This document shows, in pieces, positions 11,342-23,300 of a stretch of DNA of 64,000 nt (its first letter is position 1; each line of letters opens with the position of its first letter). The notes under the pieces are model-generated. The model saw only the letters and a program-made list of their open reading frames with translations, made no database searches and was not told the DNA's origin. A program made the translations under genes and the position numbers. Source of the stretch: Sanderia malayensis (Eukaryota > Cnidaria > Scyphozoa > Semaeostomeae > Pelagiidae); NCBI GenBank assembly GCA_013076295.1, contig RQOL01000466.1, positions 5,499,080-5,563,079 of the forward strand, read 5' to 3'.

Positions 11342-14300
11342 CAGAGCCGCATTTACCCATGGGCCCACTGGGCCCGGGCCCAGGGGCCCCCGAAGATTCT
11401 TAGATTTAGGGGGCCCCGAGCAAAATTTCGAAAAACCTATGAACTGCTATTGATTTTATTCTTGTCTTTGAATCGAGAAGTAATGTTTTCAAACAACGCA
11501 ATAATACATTGTTCCTTGAAATTGGATATCATAAACTGAGTTTGGCGACATCAGCCATGCTATCATAATTTTCATTTAATCTTCTTTCCGTTAGCAGATC
11601 GTTACTTAAATAATCATCTTGACAATACATTTGAAATCTACACCAAGTTTATGACTGATCTATGTTTGAGACAATAGTAATTGACTACGATATTTGCTCT
11701 TCCATGACCATGACGTGACTTCATGACATGAAGCCAAAGATTCTACCCAAAACATTGATCTTATCTTATGGTTTAAATAAAGTTTGAAGATGAGCAACAG
11801 GTCTTACCCTAGCGGTGCAGCAAAGAAAAAGTTGAAAAAAATTCGTGAAACTGAATCTCTTAAAAACGTTCCAAAATTAACAAGTCTTGGTTTCAATTCA
11901 AAACCCAAAGAGACTGAAGGAAATGATGGTGAAGGCATCCAAGAAGATATATTCGAACTGTCAACCGAGGGACAAAACCAAACGATATCAACTAATGAAA
12001 AAATAGCTTATGTCACAGATAAAGAAGAAGATCACTCAGGCTCAGAATTGGATTCTTCTTGCGAGGAGTCCAGAGAAAGAGGTAGGAAAGGCGACGTGGA
12101 AGAAAGTCTTTTGGTCAGTCACTTTTCTAATGATGCAGCACAGTGGACAGAGATCACTGAGGAACTTCGACACTACTGGGCCTCGAATGGACCCACGCAG
12201 TGCCAAAGGTGGACATCTCCGTCCATTCAGTCGGCAAGGGAGTTTAAAGAGAGAGGACGAATAAAAAATCGATATTTTAGTGAATCCCTTCTTCACAGAA
12301 ACCTGCCAGACGGCGAGAAAATTAAGAGAGAGTGGCTTCTTTATTCTCCATCAACAGGGAAAGTTTTTTGCTTTTATTGCAAGTTGTTCGAAGGTACTAA
12401 CCATTCTTCGATGTTTTCCAACGAAGGCTTTGATGACTGGAAACACCCAGAAATGATTCACGTGCATGAGCGTTCATCAGCCCACTTTGAGAGCATTCAA
12501 TCCTGCAGACGTTGGAAAACAAGACAAAGCTTGATTGATACCAAACACCAACAGCAAATACAGAAAGAGGAAGCATATTGGGGAAGCGTATTGTCAAGGG
12601 TGGTCGAGGTGGTGAAGTTCTTGGGAGAAAGAGGATTGGCTCTACGTGGAGATTCTCACATTATCGGAAACTCAGATAACGGTAATTTCTTTGGAATAAT
12701 GGAGCTCATTGGAAAATTTGACCCTTTTCTAGCTGACCATATTGCCCGTTTCGGAAATCAAGGATCGGGATATCCATCATATCTATCTCACGCAACTATG
12801 GAAGAAATTGTAAGCATATTAGGAAACGCGTTGCGTGAAAGTATAGTAGCGTCCATCAAAGAGGCGAAGTATTATTTCATTATTGTGGACTCCACCCCAG
12901 ATGTCGCCCACGTTGACCAGTTGACTTTGGTTGTGAGGTGCATTGAAAATGGAAAACCCGTAGAAAGATTCGTTGGTTTTACACCTATCAAATCACACAA
13001 AAGTGAATCATTGACCTCAGACATCCTGGAGACCTTGAAAGCCCTGACGCTGGACATTGATCTGTGCAGAGGCCAGTCATACGACAATGCATCCAACGTG
13101 TCAGGAAAATATACTAGGGTTCAAGCAAGAATCAAAGAAGTAAATAGTTGTACACCTTACATGCCTTGTGCCAGCCACTCACTCAATCTTGTGGGCAATG
13201 TTGCTGCTGAGTGTTGTCGTGAAGCAGTCTCATTCTTCTCCATTGTAAGTGAAGTTTATAATTTTTTTCTTCTTCAACCTACCGATGGGACTCTATGAAA
13301 GAAAACTTAGCAAAACACCAACTGGTGGTTAAAAAGTTATCAGACACCAGGTGGTCTGCTCGGCATGATGCTATCAGGGCACTTGCGAAAGGTTCTGTTC
13401 CCATTAAAAAACCTTAGACAAGTTAGCTAACGATGAAGAGCAAACAATGCAGACAAGACATGATGATGAGTCAATTTCTGACAAAATGAATGCTCTGGAA
13501 TATGCATTCATGTGCTTGTTTTGGTATGACTTGCTTGGGAGAATAAATGCTACAAATCTGTCTTTGCAAACGATTGATCTGAGTCTTTCATGCGTTGTTG
13601 ACTTGTATCGCAGTTTGAAGTCATACATTTCAGAGATAAGAAGTGAAGGAAAATTCAAAGAGTATCTCGACAAGGCAAAATCATTCAGCGATGCAACATA
13701 TCAGGAATTCAGAGATGAGAGAAGGAGGAAAACCAAAAGAAAAAAGGCAACGGACGAGAGTGCAACAAGTGGAGTAGAGCTAGCTGGCGAACGAGCCTTT
13801 TACGTTAATACGTACCTGCCAATCATCGACAGTCTCCAAACTGAGCTCTCCCGGCGGCAAACAGCATACGAGCTTATCAATGACAGATTTGGTTTTCTCG
13901 TTAGTCTGGATAGCAAAGATGTGGACGTTGCTACTAATTGTAAAGTCCTGAAAGAAGCCTATCCAAATCATTTTGATGATGACATGGAAATGGAAATTCG
14001 GCAATATCGCAAGTTTGTTGAAAAGCCTCTTCAAACGTTCCTCTATAAGAGGAGGAATCTCCTTGATACCGACGCCGAATGTCACAAAAAAGAAAGAAAT
14101 TGAAAAGGCGACAGCCCCATGAAAGACAAAAGCCTATTTCGGAGTTTCTGTTAGAGCAAATTGTGAAAGGAGGTGTAGCTGCCACTTTCCCAAATGCAAT
14201 GACCGCACTTAGACTGTTACTCACCTTGCCATGTGGAGTTGCCTCCGGTGAAAGAAGTTTCTCTATGCTGAAAAGGGTCAAGAGTCAACTAAGGTCCACC

Positions 14301-14668
14301 ATGTCACAAGACCGCGTTACTGCGTTATGCTTAATGGCCGCAAATTTTGATGTGCTGAGAGGTTTAGACGCCAAGAAAATCATCTGCAATTTTGCAGCAG
14401 TGAAGGCAAGACGAAAAGAATTAGCAGCATCATGAACTAAAGGACAAGAGTAGTTTATTGGGATTGTACCGAAATGTGTATATTTTTACAAGTTTATTCA
14501 TTTTTTGAGTTTATTTCTATCAAACTATTCAGTTGATATTAACTTGTTTGTAATGACTGAATCTGAATACTCTACACGTGAAATACACAAAAAATTTTTT
14601 TTGGTGTATTTCAAGGGGCCCAAATTAATTTTGGGCCCAGGGCCCCCACCGACTTAAATGCGGCCCTG
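11342..14668 (+). mobile_element. Full-length hAT-family DNA transposon, decayed
   Basis: The 3,327-bp element starts CAGAGCCGCATTTA and ends TAAATGCGGCCCTG, giving 14-bp inverted ends with one mismatch. It is flanked by a perfect 8-bp target duplication, tctatggc, at 11,334-11,341 and 14,669-14,676. Eight-base duplications and CAG..CTG ends are diagnostic of hAT elements. Next to each end is a G/C-rich block (gggcccgggcccaggggccc on the left, gggcccagggccccc on the right) that can pair. The interior holds a broken transposase. A 425-bp deletion derivative lies at 55,291-55,715. Confidence 0.96.
11784..14435 (+). pseudogene. hAT transposase (TTF zinc-finger / ZMYM-like type), frameshifted
   Basis: Three successive open frames (11,784-13,298; 13,447-14,103; 14,079-14,435) together cover one transposase. 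The first has an acidic N-terminus, then a TTF-type zinc finger (VFCFYCKLFEG and HERSSAHFES), then the N-terminal half of the RNase-H-like catalytic domain, including YYFIIVDSTPDVAHVDQL and YDNASNVSGKY. Reading is lost near 13,258-13,268 in a T-run. Coding-like sequence continues in another frame, with a second break near 13,385-13,440. The last frame has the hATC dimerisation region LRLLLTLPCGVASGERSFSM. At least two frameshifts and one internal stop make it non-functional. Residue-level similarity remains high, suggesting loss of function not long ago. Confidence 0.92.
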
Positions 14669-16209
14669 TCTATGGCAGCGATTTCGTGATAGATATTGAT
14701 CTCTGCCGGAAATGGATGTGGTTCTACGGAATAACACGATCCATTGAACTTAGATGTATCATAAATACAGCCAAGTGACTCTAGTTTGCAAGGCGCGTGA
14801 CATGTAAAATTAATACGTCATAATGATCGAATCCATTTCTCGACGATGATGGATAGCCACGCCTATGTTCTTTTCATTTTCCAAAGAGAGGCGAGATGAT
14901 TTGAAGCGAATAGCCTCATGCTTGACGTGCACTCAGAGCTTCAATGATAGATGACTTGTCAGCCATGTAGCATGCGTTAATAATACAAGTCTGGCGTTTT
15001 TGTGTCTCTCTCATACCATACGATTACGGGTAGATAAGATTTGTCGATTTGGAGGCTTGTTTTCATAAAAACAGTGCAATATTTCATGCTTGAACGAAAT
15101 TTGTGCTTTTTATTGCCCATTAATGTCACTATCTCAAACGAGCTTATTCACACGCAGTGTTTATGGACACATGAGATTTTTTCGAGATAGCCAGCCACTT
15201 TGAAAAGACCAGAAGCGATGGTTATGATAATGTACTATTGATTAAAATATGCTAATCAAAAGACTCTATCCCTAGCCATGTTAAATTGTCTTTGATTGCT
15301 GGCCCCACTTGATTTCTTATCTCTTTTTCCATTTCAAATTCCATCTGACAACCATCTTTAAGTCTGTAATAATGTCAATGAGTCCAGGATGTTTACAATA
15401 GACTGATTTAAAGGCCATTCTTCTCCTCTGACTAACTGTCTCTGGCTAATCTCAAGTAAGTACCTACACCAAGTACTTGCATTCAATTAGATGTCTGTCG
15501 AGTCTGACTAAGTACTATGCTGGGCATCCATGTTTCCTTCTTATTTGCTAGCGGACTATTATTTCAATCCTTTCAAATTACACCCTTGTTATTGCCAATG
15601 TTTCGTGTTTTGTGCACATGATGGACGTTTTCCCAAAATAATTACACCTTGTCTTGGATTTGGACTACAAAAACCGCAGTAATAATTGAGGAAAGTGATG
15701 TAATTATTCCTGTTCTTTTCTGATAGAAAATACTGAGACGTCTGTCTCACTGTAAAATAGTCAATTCAAAGGCTGTGGTTTTTCAGAAGCGTAACTTTAC
15801 CGTAACCCAGTGCCAAGCGAGTTAAACTAATTACCTATAATTTGTTGTCGCAGTTTAGTACACTTTGTCATATTACTCAGCCAACGCATTTTGGCTTTCA
15901 ACCTCACTTGGTACCGTATACTTTTGCTTCTTCATTTATAGCCTCGATTTCATTTACCCATGATTACCTTTTTCAGTTGACCTTCCCAAGTTAGCTTTCT
16001 TGAAGAGCTTCCTTACCTTTTTCTTACTTTTACCTTATGCCTGCCCCGTTTAGGTGTTTTGAGCACATGCTTACCTTTAGTAGCAGTTTGTTTCCTTACC
16101 TTTCTGGTTCTCTTTCGTACATTGCTTACCTTACATAATCTACACAATCATATGACTTTTCTCGAATCTCGCAGTTATTGTTTTCCTAAAGCTCGGTGAT
16201 TCTAGTTTA

Positions 16210-16586
16210 CACGTTTTTTTTTATAAGAAACCTGGCTCAAGGCCTAGTAGTAAAAGTTTCTTAATTTTTAGCCACATTTTAGTTCTAAAAGTTTCTTAAA
16301 AGTTTCTTAATTTAATGAACACAATGTTCCAGTGAAAACGAAGAAAAAACGTGGATGTGGCAAAATATTAGTATTATAACAAAGAAAAATCGTCATGTGG
16401 AGCTGACAATGTTATGCTTAGCACATAAAACATACTTACTGTAGTTGACATTTGTTAAATCCGTGAGGGAAAAACGTGTTTCTAATGTTTCTTAGATATT
16501 TCTTTGTAGTTCTAAAAGTTTCTTAAATTTTAGGGCGTCTAGATCTAGGTTTCTTATAAACCGGTTTCTTATAAAAAAAAAACGTG
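16210..16586. mobile_element. MITE, 377 bp, with T10-type inverted ends and TA flanks
   Basis: Left end CACG, T-run, ATAAGAAACC; right end GGTTTCTTAT, A-run, CGTG. The inverted ends are about 23 bp and differ only in the length of the T-run and one base. TA sits on both sides (16,208-16,209 and 16,587-16,588), as expected for a Tc1/mariner-type target. The interior has paired copies of 'aagtttcttaa' and 'ctaaaagtttcttaa' and no coding frame. It is the best-preserved member of a family seen also in the SWEET intron and near the ABCG gene. Confidence 0.8.
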
Positions 16587-17059
16587 TAGTGCAAAAGATT
16601 AATCAATGTACACCTGGCCTAAGGTTGATTTGTGGTTGATAAATGCTGTAATTATTTCAGAATGCGAAACTGGCTTTGGCGATTTTAGTTTCTTGAAATT
16701 GAACGATACTTTGTCATTGCTATGCTAGGATTAATTGACTAAGTAGATAATGCTTTTGTAGTCGACAATAATATTAGTAAAATATCGAGCGGTCATTGTG
16801 CACTTCTTCATTTGATGTGTGTGTTACAGTGAAAGAAAGAATTCAGTTTTGTCAAGTTATTCATGTAGCCTAACAGTGTCTGAAGAGGCCACCTGTGTTC
16901 ACAATTGCGATGCTCATATTTTAACGGTGTTTTCGTAAGCAAAGAAGATCAGAACTTCATGTTATGAATTTAAAACTAGATACGGTCAGGCGAGGTTATT
17001 TCGTTGGATAGGTTGAGCAGCTGAAGTTATAATGATTTTGATAAGTGATTGCTTTTGAT

Positions 17060-17095
17060 CACTCAATCGAGTGATTGTTTTTTAATCACTCGATT
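17060..17095. other. Hairpin: caatcgagtgatt ... aatcactcgattg
   Basis: Two 13-base arms pair perfectly around a short T-rich loop, and flanking copies of 'gatcactcaatcgag' could give an alternative fold. No adjacent gene explains it. It may be a fragment of a small inverted-repeat element. Confidence 0.5.
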
Positions 17096-17374
17096 GACTG
17101 ATCAATTTTGTGATGCAATGATTCATTGATCAAATGACGCATTTATCCACCACTGGCTTGTTGATGGAGTGGTTCATAACTCATTGTTGATTAACGAATC
17201 TCATGAAATGATTTTGACCTGACCTGAAAAACGAGAAAATGAAAATCAGCATCGAAATACAAGGCTTAACGCGTCTTTAAGAAGTGGCCAGATGCTTCAA
17301 TCCTTTTCGTCATCTTCCAAAATAGGATCAAACAACTGTTGCCACTTACATTTCTGCTTTCCTATAACCCTTTA

Positions 17375-17470
17375 TTTAAGTGTTTATCTACTTTATTTCA
17401 TTCAAGTGTTTATCCACTTCTCTTTATTTTAGTGTTTATCTACTTTTTACTTCAAGTAGATTAACACTTC
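17375..17470. repeat. Degenerate tandem 'aagtgtttatctactt' repeat
   Basis: Three imperfect copies of a unit reading (t/a)agtgtttatc(t/c)actt, spaced about 35-40 bases apart, are followed by a partly inverted copy (aagtagattaacactt). No function is apparent. Confidence 0.5.
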
Positions 17471-19990
17471 CAGGCCACATTACTATAACGGTATTATTAG
17501 CGGTACTGTAATACACAGTTCTCGTTTATGATTGGTCAACTGAGTACGAGGCTCGTTGTGATTAGCTAGACTTGTCAATGACAATGAAGTCATTACATGG
17601 CGGCCAGTGGAGACAGATTTTTATAAAACGTTTATGCTTGTGCCAGAAGTAGTTCGCTTGCTATTTTAACCAGAGCGCTTTGAAATTCTTTATAGCCAGT
17701 CAGTCTGACATTCGTGTGAAAAAATCTTGATCAGTATTTCAGTTATGCGTTTGGCATTGTGCACCAACTTGTACAACACGCGTATTATATTAGGCATATT
17801 GATATTGCATTGACGTGCAATCGGCCGCAAACAGAAACAAGGCTTGTCTACCAATATATTGGCAACCAAAACTCTTGGCAATACAGCTCTAATACAAGCT
17901 AATAAAACTGCGCGGTTCAACTTTTATTAAGGCTTTCGCCGTTGTGTTGTAACCATGCAACGTTGCACGATAAAGAGGCTGCGATTGTGTTTTTGAAGCC
18001 ACACCTATTGTTTCTCAATATAATCGAGTTTATTTTTAAGAGTTGTTTGTTTTCAATCGATTATCAGAGCTCCATATCCAGGTGTCTGGGAAAATCCTTC
18101 ATAAACGGCATGCATTCTTATTTAGAAATTGCAGTGTAGCTAGAGACAATTCGATCCGAGTTTTAGTCACCGATGACTTATCAACATGAAAAGAAAGATT
18201 TTAAATGCTTGTTACTGATGATGTTTATTATCATCAATGGCTGAGATATGCTTTTGAAAGTCGAGTGAGATAATGGTATATCGTATCATTGTCTGTACAA
18301 AATGGTGTATTTTCCTCAGTGTGGCATATCTTAGCGTGAATAAAAAGGCTTAAAGAATTAAGCAGAAAAGATTTATTCGCATTTATGAAGTAAAACAGGT
18401 GATTGACTGACCATTTCCAGTTTTTTGATTAATCTTCCTGCAAATGAAAATAAAACTCCACCCACTTATATAGAGCACAAATGTGCTATTCTTATTTTGT
18501 AAACTGTGGCATCAAACTCTCCGCCTTGCACTTCCCGTGATGCTTAAACCTTGCTTCTATCCGCTTGCTTCTTGTCTTGGTGATTTACTTACAATTGCTG
18601 CCTGATTTTCTGTTTATTTTATTAGTCCGATCATGTCTATGTTTAATGAATGCGTTTAATTTACCGTTCAAACATGCGATTGTCTAAAAGTTTCAAAAGC
18701 GCCAGATTGCAATATGTGTATTTAATCTGATTGGCCGAACAATGAACGAGTCTCTTTCTCCGCAAAAGCCTTGGCGCCGTATGAACTTCTCCTATTCTAT
18801 GACATACGCACTGGCCTAATAACTTCAACTGTTAGCATGAGTGTCGTTTAGAAATCTCACATAATTTCTGATTGTTCTCGTGAATGGCATGGATACTCAA
18901 TCAACTATTTGTCATGCGCATTGTGGAGGCATTTTAGCTGCATGATCATTAAGCATGGTGAATGGACGAAAATAAGCTTAATTTACTGGTTTCCTATGCA
19001 GGAAATGTTTTACTGAGGTCAGTCAACATCTCGTTATTGCTCTTCTTAGAGAATCTTCGTCTTAGCATTTCATGGTTAACTTCGTCACAAGATGTCGTTG
19101 TTTGAGGTATCAATTATCGTGTTGTTAATACTTATTCACTTGGTTAGACATCGCTGTATTTGCACATCGTGTTTAAGATCGCTGTACAAGTGTTTGTCCG
19201 CGTATTTATTAATTTAAACATCTTGCGCAAAGATCTGATTGCTTTTGAATGTTAGAAAGTAGTATATAATACATCTCAAGATGGTCATCGCACAAAATGA
19301 CCAAGCAGTCCACCTATGTATGATGATAACATGTAGCTACTTCACGGCCAAATTGTACACTTCATTTCCGTCTAATAATGAAGTTTTCCTCTCTAACTGG
19401 TGCTCCAACATACGCAAATATTCGATTTACTACAGGCTCCCTCTTGTTTTATTACTGTGTGGTAAGATATGGCTTTGTTATCGTTTCAGTTTATTATTTA
19501 AAACACAGAGTTGTATAAATAACCAATGGCTAGATCTGTACTCAATTGGCCCAACGAGTTAACTTAGCGCATAAGAAGCAAATACACGGCTTGATGTCAT
19601 CATTATTCTCTTCATCATTGTTATCAGGACACACATTCTAGTTGAATGTTCGTGGACTCTTTTTGGATGGAATTATAATAGTATATGGTTGTATACATGT
19701 CAGTATATGTTGCGTGTTTTCTTTAACACTTTCCTAGACCTTCATTACTCAGCCACACATAATGGCGAACGCATCTGTTGTAATTTCCACTAATATATTT
19801 GCTTCACAGAGCTCGTTACTTTACTACACATAGCAATACTCGACAGTTCTGTATTGCTTCTCTTTTTTAAAGAGCTATCAGGTTTAGTTGTGTATCTAAA
19901 TCGCTTTCTGTCACGTTCATGTGTATGTTTTAGTGGAAAGAAACATCAAGTTGATGTGATAACGACAGTGGAGGGTCTATGTTGCATTGA

Positions 19991-20041
19991 ATTTTCGTGT
20001 ACAGAATTTTTCGTGTACAGAGCTTTTCGTGTACAGAGCTT
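19991..20041. repeat. Tandem repeat, about 16-bp unit x3
   Basis: Three copies of 'tttcgtgtacaga(g/a)c' occur head to tail about 300 bases upstream of the GATA start codon. The copies are nearly identical. They could be a promoter feature or a chance expansion; the sequence cannot tell. Confidence 0.55.
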
Positions 20042-20340
20042 GTGTTGAATGGTCAAGATTGGTTCAGATTTTGGTTTATGGGCTTACTTTCATAGCTACA
20101 TCTTGGATGAATGTCTCTGATTCACTGCTCTCTTTTGTGCCAACAGATTTGAACGCCAAAGAACAACGTTGTGTCCTAAACAGCTGCTCAACAAAACAGA
20201 ACTGGTGCCATCAATATCACAAGAACCATCCCGACTCTTGCGTGTGTTTTGCATTTTTCTAAATTTTCACTACAATCAGCGTAAGCTTTCCGGCTCTCTG
20301 ATATTGTACTTGCTTAGTCACAAGAGAAACTTGAAGCAGC

Positions 20341-23300
20341 ATGGATACAATGCCCGGTCCAGAACACCGCTGGTATCATCCGCTTGGATATCAGAGTCAA
20401 CATGGCCTGTATCAAGAAAGTGGTACATCTTATGGCTCAATAGGTGGCTCGCAGTCATCGCAATCGTATCCTCCTGAACCGATGGAACATTTCTTTCACA
20501 ATCACAACGACTCGGAGAATCCGACATGGCCTAGAAATGGCTCACACAATCCTTATCACTCGGTTTGTCATCAACCAACACACCTCACTCCTTCTGCCTC
20601 TGCTTTGCAGGATAGTTCAACCAGTCCGCATGCTACTGGCTGCAGCACAAGGCTGTATTTGCCATCTAATTGCGGCAGGACACCTCATATTAACTTGCAT
20701 CAAATGGGTGCATGTCCAAATGGAACATCAAACTGGCATAGCTCATATTCGCAACACCTCTTGTCGTCGCAGAATAATAATTCGAATTACAATTCGCATG
20801 CCCACTCTGGTGCCTCATCCAGCAATCTGAATTCAGAGAAGGACACGAAAGTTTTCATGCAACGAGATGCCTATGCATTTTACAACGGAGATGATAAACC
20901 GCCACAAACTAAGATGAGTTTGCAAGGTACAATGCCAGGTCTTGGATTCTCGTCTCCTCTCTACGGCTCAAGTGTCAATGCTTCAGAGTTCAACACATCA
21001 GGATTACCGTACGGTATGCTTGGAGATATGTCAAGGATTTCAAGATACAGAAGCGTCTCATACCCTGTTACGGATCAAGCTTTCGGTTAGTCTAATGTTT
21101 ACATCTTTCTATTTTCGTTACTTTATTCAATACCAATGTTATCACACGTAGTTGAAATTTTGGATGCCTCAGTTAGACCAGTGAGAGAGTAGAGCTAGCA
21201 GATTTTAGGTTGCAGTTAGCTAAATTTAGCTATCCTTTGATTTATTTTAAAACCTTTTATTTGTTTACCCTGTGCAGTTTCTTTTTCTAGAATAACCCGC
21301 TTTGAAAAATTCTCATTAGCAGGCGTCTAAGGCTATTTTGTCATACACGGCTGGGCACACTTTTCTATTTCTTTATATAGTAAGAAATACTAAAATTATT
21401 TGCCTTTTGAAAATTTAAAAACTAAACGATGTCTTTTGCATGACGTTTTTGTTCTGGCTACAAGTCGTTTGCTTTCGAGCTATACATTTCTGTTGTTGCA
21501 AATGAACCGCCTTTTAATATTTTGTCTCGGGGTGAATTATTTTTTGGAAATTGCTATTCTCTCGCCCAAACTCATTTTCAATGCATAATTCCCAATAGTT
21601 TAGCGTGGCATATTCTTTTGAGCATTGCATGCACAACAATACATGCCTTTCTTGTGTTTGTTTGTGCAGGAATACAAATTGTCGATTTTGATTTTCAGAT
21701 AATAGCAAGCAGGCCTTTGGGGCGCAGGCTCATAATGTGTGCTTGGGGCGGGGAAGAGCTTCAGATCTAAATACTTTTGCTTGAACTAGCAGAACAAATC
21801 TTTCCATCTGATTGCAATCGTTGAATGCATCACAACCTCCTTTAACATAGGCAATACAAGTGATATAAATAGTTTCACTATGCCGCTAAATGTTGTTTAA
21901 TCGAATTATACACTTCAAACGCCCTTTTTGCGCAATGCCTTTACCGACACTGTTCAAGAAACAATAAACCGAGTTTCCAAATCAAATCATATTGTCCAAA
22001 CAGGGGATATAATTTCTGGATATTTTCTACTGAAAGTGGTAGAGCTATAACCAATTGAATGTTTTTAATTAAAAGTCATACGGTCGTAAAGTAGTAGAAT
22101 TATGATGATAATTAGCGTCTACCTTTCTGTTGAATCTTCAACCCAGTGCTGGTGCTGAGTAACTATAGCTACTTTGTTCTGTGGTGAGTTGGATTCGAGC
22201 CCCGAAATTTCTGATTTCCTGATCATTTGCTTTGATGTTTCATGTTTCATGCTTGCTTTACTGCTGTTAGTTTCGAAATGCAGTGAAATTGAAAGCGCAT
22301 GTTATTTTATTTCGAGATAGCATCGTGCTTTAGTTTCAAAGATGATAATCAGAAAACACCGACAGATAAACTTCTTACTCCTACAGATGCCTATCCAACT
22401 GTTTAGAAAGATATGAGAATTTATGGTTAATATATCGATAAGTTTATTCCAAACCCAACGATAAAACATCAAATTTGCCAAAGATAAATGTTCATCATGA
22501 TTCTTATCAAAATGTTAACAATGTTTTCTTTAAAACCTAGCATGACATAGCATCTGATTGCACCTATTTCTGTATTTAAATGCTTAATGGCTTCTCTTAA
22601 TGGCGTAGGCATTCATTATTGGTTATTTTGGGTTGCTTCAATCGCAAAGTTCAGTTAGCTAGCTAGTGTTTCTATAAATAATCAAAATCATATGAGATGA
22701 GTTGCTTAGCATCGATTTTAAGTCTGAATTGTACCATAATCATCATCATCTTTACGTTTTAAGGTTTTCTTTTCCAAACCTCTCCCTTCTTTTGGGGGTT
22801 TCACCTTTCTTTATCCTCTTCAAGGGTGAGTAACCCTTAAAGGGGGCGTCTACTCCTTCTCCCCCTTACCCGTTCAATGACTTTATTTATGATGACCCAA
22901 GATATCTTAATGGCTTCATGTACATCACTGAATTGTGTTTAAAGTCTGATCCCTGTTTTCATTTCGTATTTATTTGTAAGATTATCACAGTTACTAAATC
23001 ATGCTATGTTCTCAGCATTCACAGATGTTCCTTAAATTGTCTGCTACACGTGCTACCAAAGCGTTTTGCACTTTTCACATCTTCTTGATCTGAAACATCT
23101 TCTCTATTTGCCAACACCCGTAGTGAAGTGGAAACAATACTTAATATTCAGCCTGTTTTTAAATAGGAACCGGTTGCGTCCTTTTCCCAGCATACTGTTT
23201 TTATGACTACTCGAAGCTTAACTTTGATTGCTATATTTCCATGTTTAACCAAACCAAGCTATATAACTTTTTCTCACTGCGTCAACGGAAGATGATTATG

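Larger units (their letters stand above)
14677..20340. other. Gene-poor stretch, 5.7 kb, upstream of the GATA gene
   Basis: No coding exon can be supported. The stretch contains the MITE at 16,210-16,586, a hairpin and small tandem repeats listed separately. A run with many 'cttacctttt' words lies at about 15,960-16,135. It may hold promoter or enhancer sequence for the GATA gene, but I see no motif that shows this. Confidence 0.5.

Noticed and set aside
11342..14668. Domesticated ZMYM-like host gene
   Set aside because: Intact transposon ends and a perfect 8-bp duplication, plus frameshifts in the frame, show a decayed transposon and not a host gene.
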